Below are positions 6,554 through 6,847 of a stretch of DNA of 6,847 nucleotides, one piece after another (the stretch's first letter is position 1; each line of letters starts with the position of its first letter). Under the pieces are notes generated by a model. The model worked only from the letters and a program-made list of their open reading frames with translations. It did no database searches and had not been told where the DNA came from. The translations under genes were made by a program, and so were the position numbers. Source of the DNA: Bacteroidota bacterium (lineage in GTDB: Bacteria > Bacteroidota > Bacteroidia > Flavobacteriales_D > JABDKJ01); the NCBI GenBank assembly GCA_027621335.1, contig JAQCAN010000137.1, positions 1 through 6,847 of the forward strand. The letters run 5' to 3'.

Positions 6554-6598
6554 ATTCAAGATTGCAGACGTACGCTGAACATAGTCGAAATATTCAAG
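6554..6598. repeat. Inverted copies of the heptamer repeat
   Basis: ATTCAAG (6554-6560) and ATTGCAG (6561-6567) are two adjacent units that are exact reverse complements of the CTTGAAT and CTGCAAT units in the array at 6616-6671. A further ATTCAAG stands at 6592-6598. They permit nested pairing: 6554-6563 with 6662-6671 (10 bp) and 6592-6600 with 6642-6650 (9 bp). An alternative is 6559-6568 with 6650-6659 (10 bp). Between the copies, 6570-6587 reads GTACGCTGAACATAGTCG, which is not part of the heptamer pattern. Confidence 0.7.
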
Positions 6599-6615
6599 GT
6601 GTGGCTGAATTCAAT

Positions 6616-6671
6616 CTGGACTCTGGAACCTGGAAATTGGAACCTTGAATCTGCAATCTGGAATCTTGAAT
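6616..6671 (+). repeat. Degenerate 7-nt tandem repeat, eight units
   Basis: The 56 nt divide without gaps into eight heptamers: CTGGACT, CTGGAAC, CTGGAAA, TTGGAAC, CTTGAAT, CTGCAAT, CTGGAAT and CTTGAAT, consensus CTGGAAT. ATTCAAT just before (6609-6615) may be a ninth, diverged unit. The array lies in the 152-nt gap between the 3' ends of two convergent genes. It contains no start codon in a useful frame and is not coding. It may act as a structured 3' end for either gene or be a dispersed intergenic repeat. Confidence 0.8.
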
Positions 6672-6679
6672 AATCCTCC

Positions 6680-6847
6680 TCACTCCGTACAATCCTTAGG
6701 AATCTCACAGACGGGAATCGGCACCATCTTATGCTGATTGATGCGGTTCAGTCGTTGATAGAGTGTCATGACCTTGGCTTCTCTGCCAGATAATTGCTCA
6801 GGGTCTTTTCCATTTCTCAGGTATTCCATCGCCCATTCCAGCTCATC
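6680..6847 (-). CDS. nadE: Probable NH3-dependent NAD+ synthetase, C-terminal 55 residues (window-truncated)
   Basis: An open frame runs from the window edge to a TGA at 6682-6680, giving 55 codons starting DELEWAMEYLRNG and ending NQHKMVPIPVCEIPKDCTE. The order YDELEWAM-like helix, then SGREAKVMTLYQRLNRINQHKM, then a short proline-rich tail matches my memory of the C-terminus of Bacteroidota NAD+ synthetases, where the HK pair near the end lies close to the active site. The enzyme adenylates deamido-NAD and amidates it to NAD+. The start and the ATP-binding SGGxDS loop lie outside the window, so the identification rests on the tail only. It converges on the secreted-protein gene across the heptamer repeat region. 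Confidence 0.65.
   Translation of the reverse strand, partial: DELEWAMEYLRNGKDPEQLSGREAKVMTLYQRLNRINQHKMVPIPVCEIPKDCTE

Noticed and set aside
6616..6671. CRISPR array
   Set aside because: Units are 7 nt, contiguous and degenerate, with no repeat/spacer alternation and no cas gene in the window.

Overview
The window looks like a chromosomal segment of a member of the Bacteroidota, probably Flavobacteriia-like. The grounds are: a secreted protein with a choice-of-anchor L domain and a type IX secretion (Por) C-terminal sorting tail; an Mrp ATPase of the form lacking the C-terminal CxxC; three clear TAnnTTTG-type -7 promoter elements placed 16 to 31 nt before start codons; and no convincing Shine-Dalgarno sequences. 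No mobile element, phage gene or CRISPR array is visible, and species cannot be named from this sequence.

Layout, left to right. Positions 1-76 hold the 5' three quarters of a tRNA-Ser(GGA) on the minus strand, cut by the window edge. Then come a divergent intergenic region with one promoter and an inverted repeat, and a coupled iron-sulfur assembly pair on the plus strand: the Mrp/ApbC carrier ATPase (263-1360) overlapping an Nfu-type scaffold (1357-1596). Convergent to these, on the minus strand, is a two-component system transcribed regulator first (3789 to 3085) and kinase second (3085 to 1610), joined by a 1-nt stop/start overlap. An 89-nt divergent promoter region separates it from a plus-strand redox pair: a thioredoxin-reductase-like ferredoxin-NADP reductase (3912-4919) and an adrenodoxin-type [2Fe-2S] ferredoxin (4942-5265).

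A secreted choice-of-anchor L / T9SS protein follows (5413-6527). It is broken by a single missing base near 5869/5870: restoring one base recreates the family motif GSEEYPEYV and fuses the two halves. Between it and a convergent, window-truncated gene (6680-6847, minus, probably NAD+ synthetase nadE) lies an intergenic region with a degenerate 7-nt tandem repeat of eight units plus inverted copies of the same heptamers, able to form nested stems.

Functional reading. Mrp plus Nfu deliver Fe-S clusters, and the reductase plus ferredoxin move electrons from NADPH to a [2Fe-2S] carrier that is itself a cluster client and could feed cluster assembly. NAD+ synthetase nearby would add a pyridine-nucleotide theme. 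The two-component system between the pairs has an extracytoplasmic sensor of unknown ligand, and a link to Fe-S or redox control is only positional. No clearly new system is present. The observations most worth checking are the heptamer repeat element, the single-base lesion in the secreted protein, and the two-component system lodged between the Fe-S and redox gene pairs.
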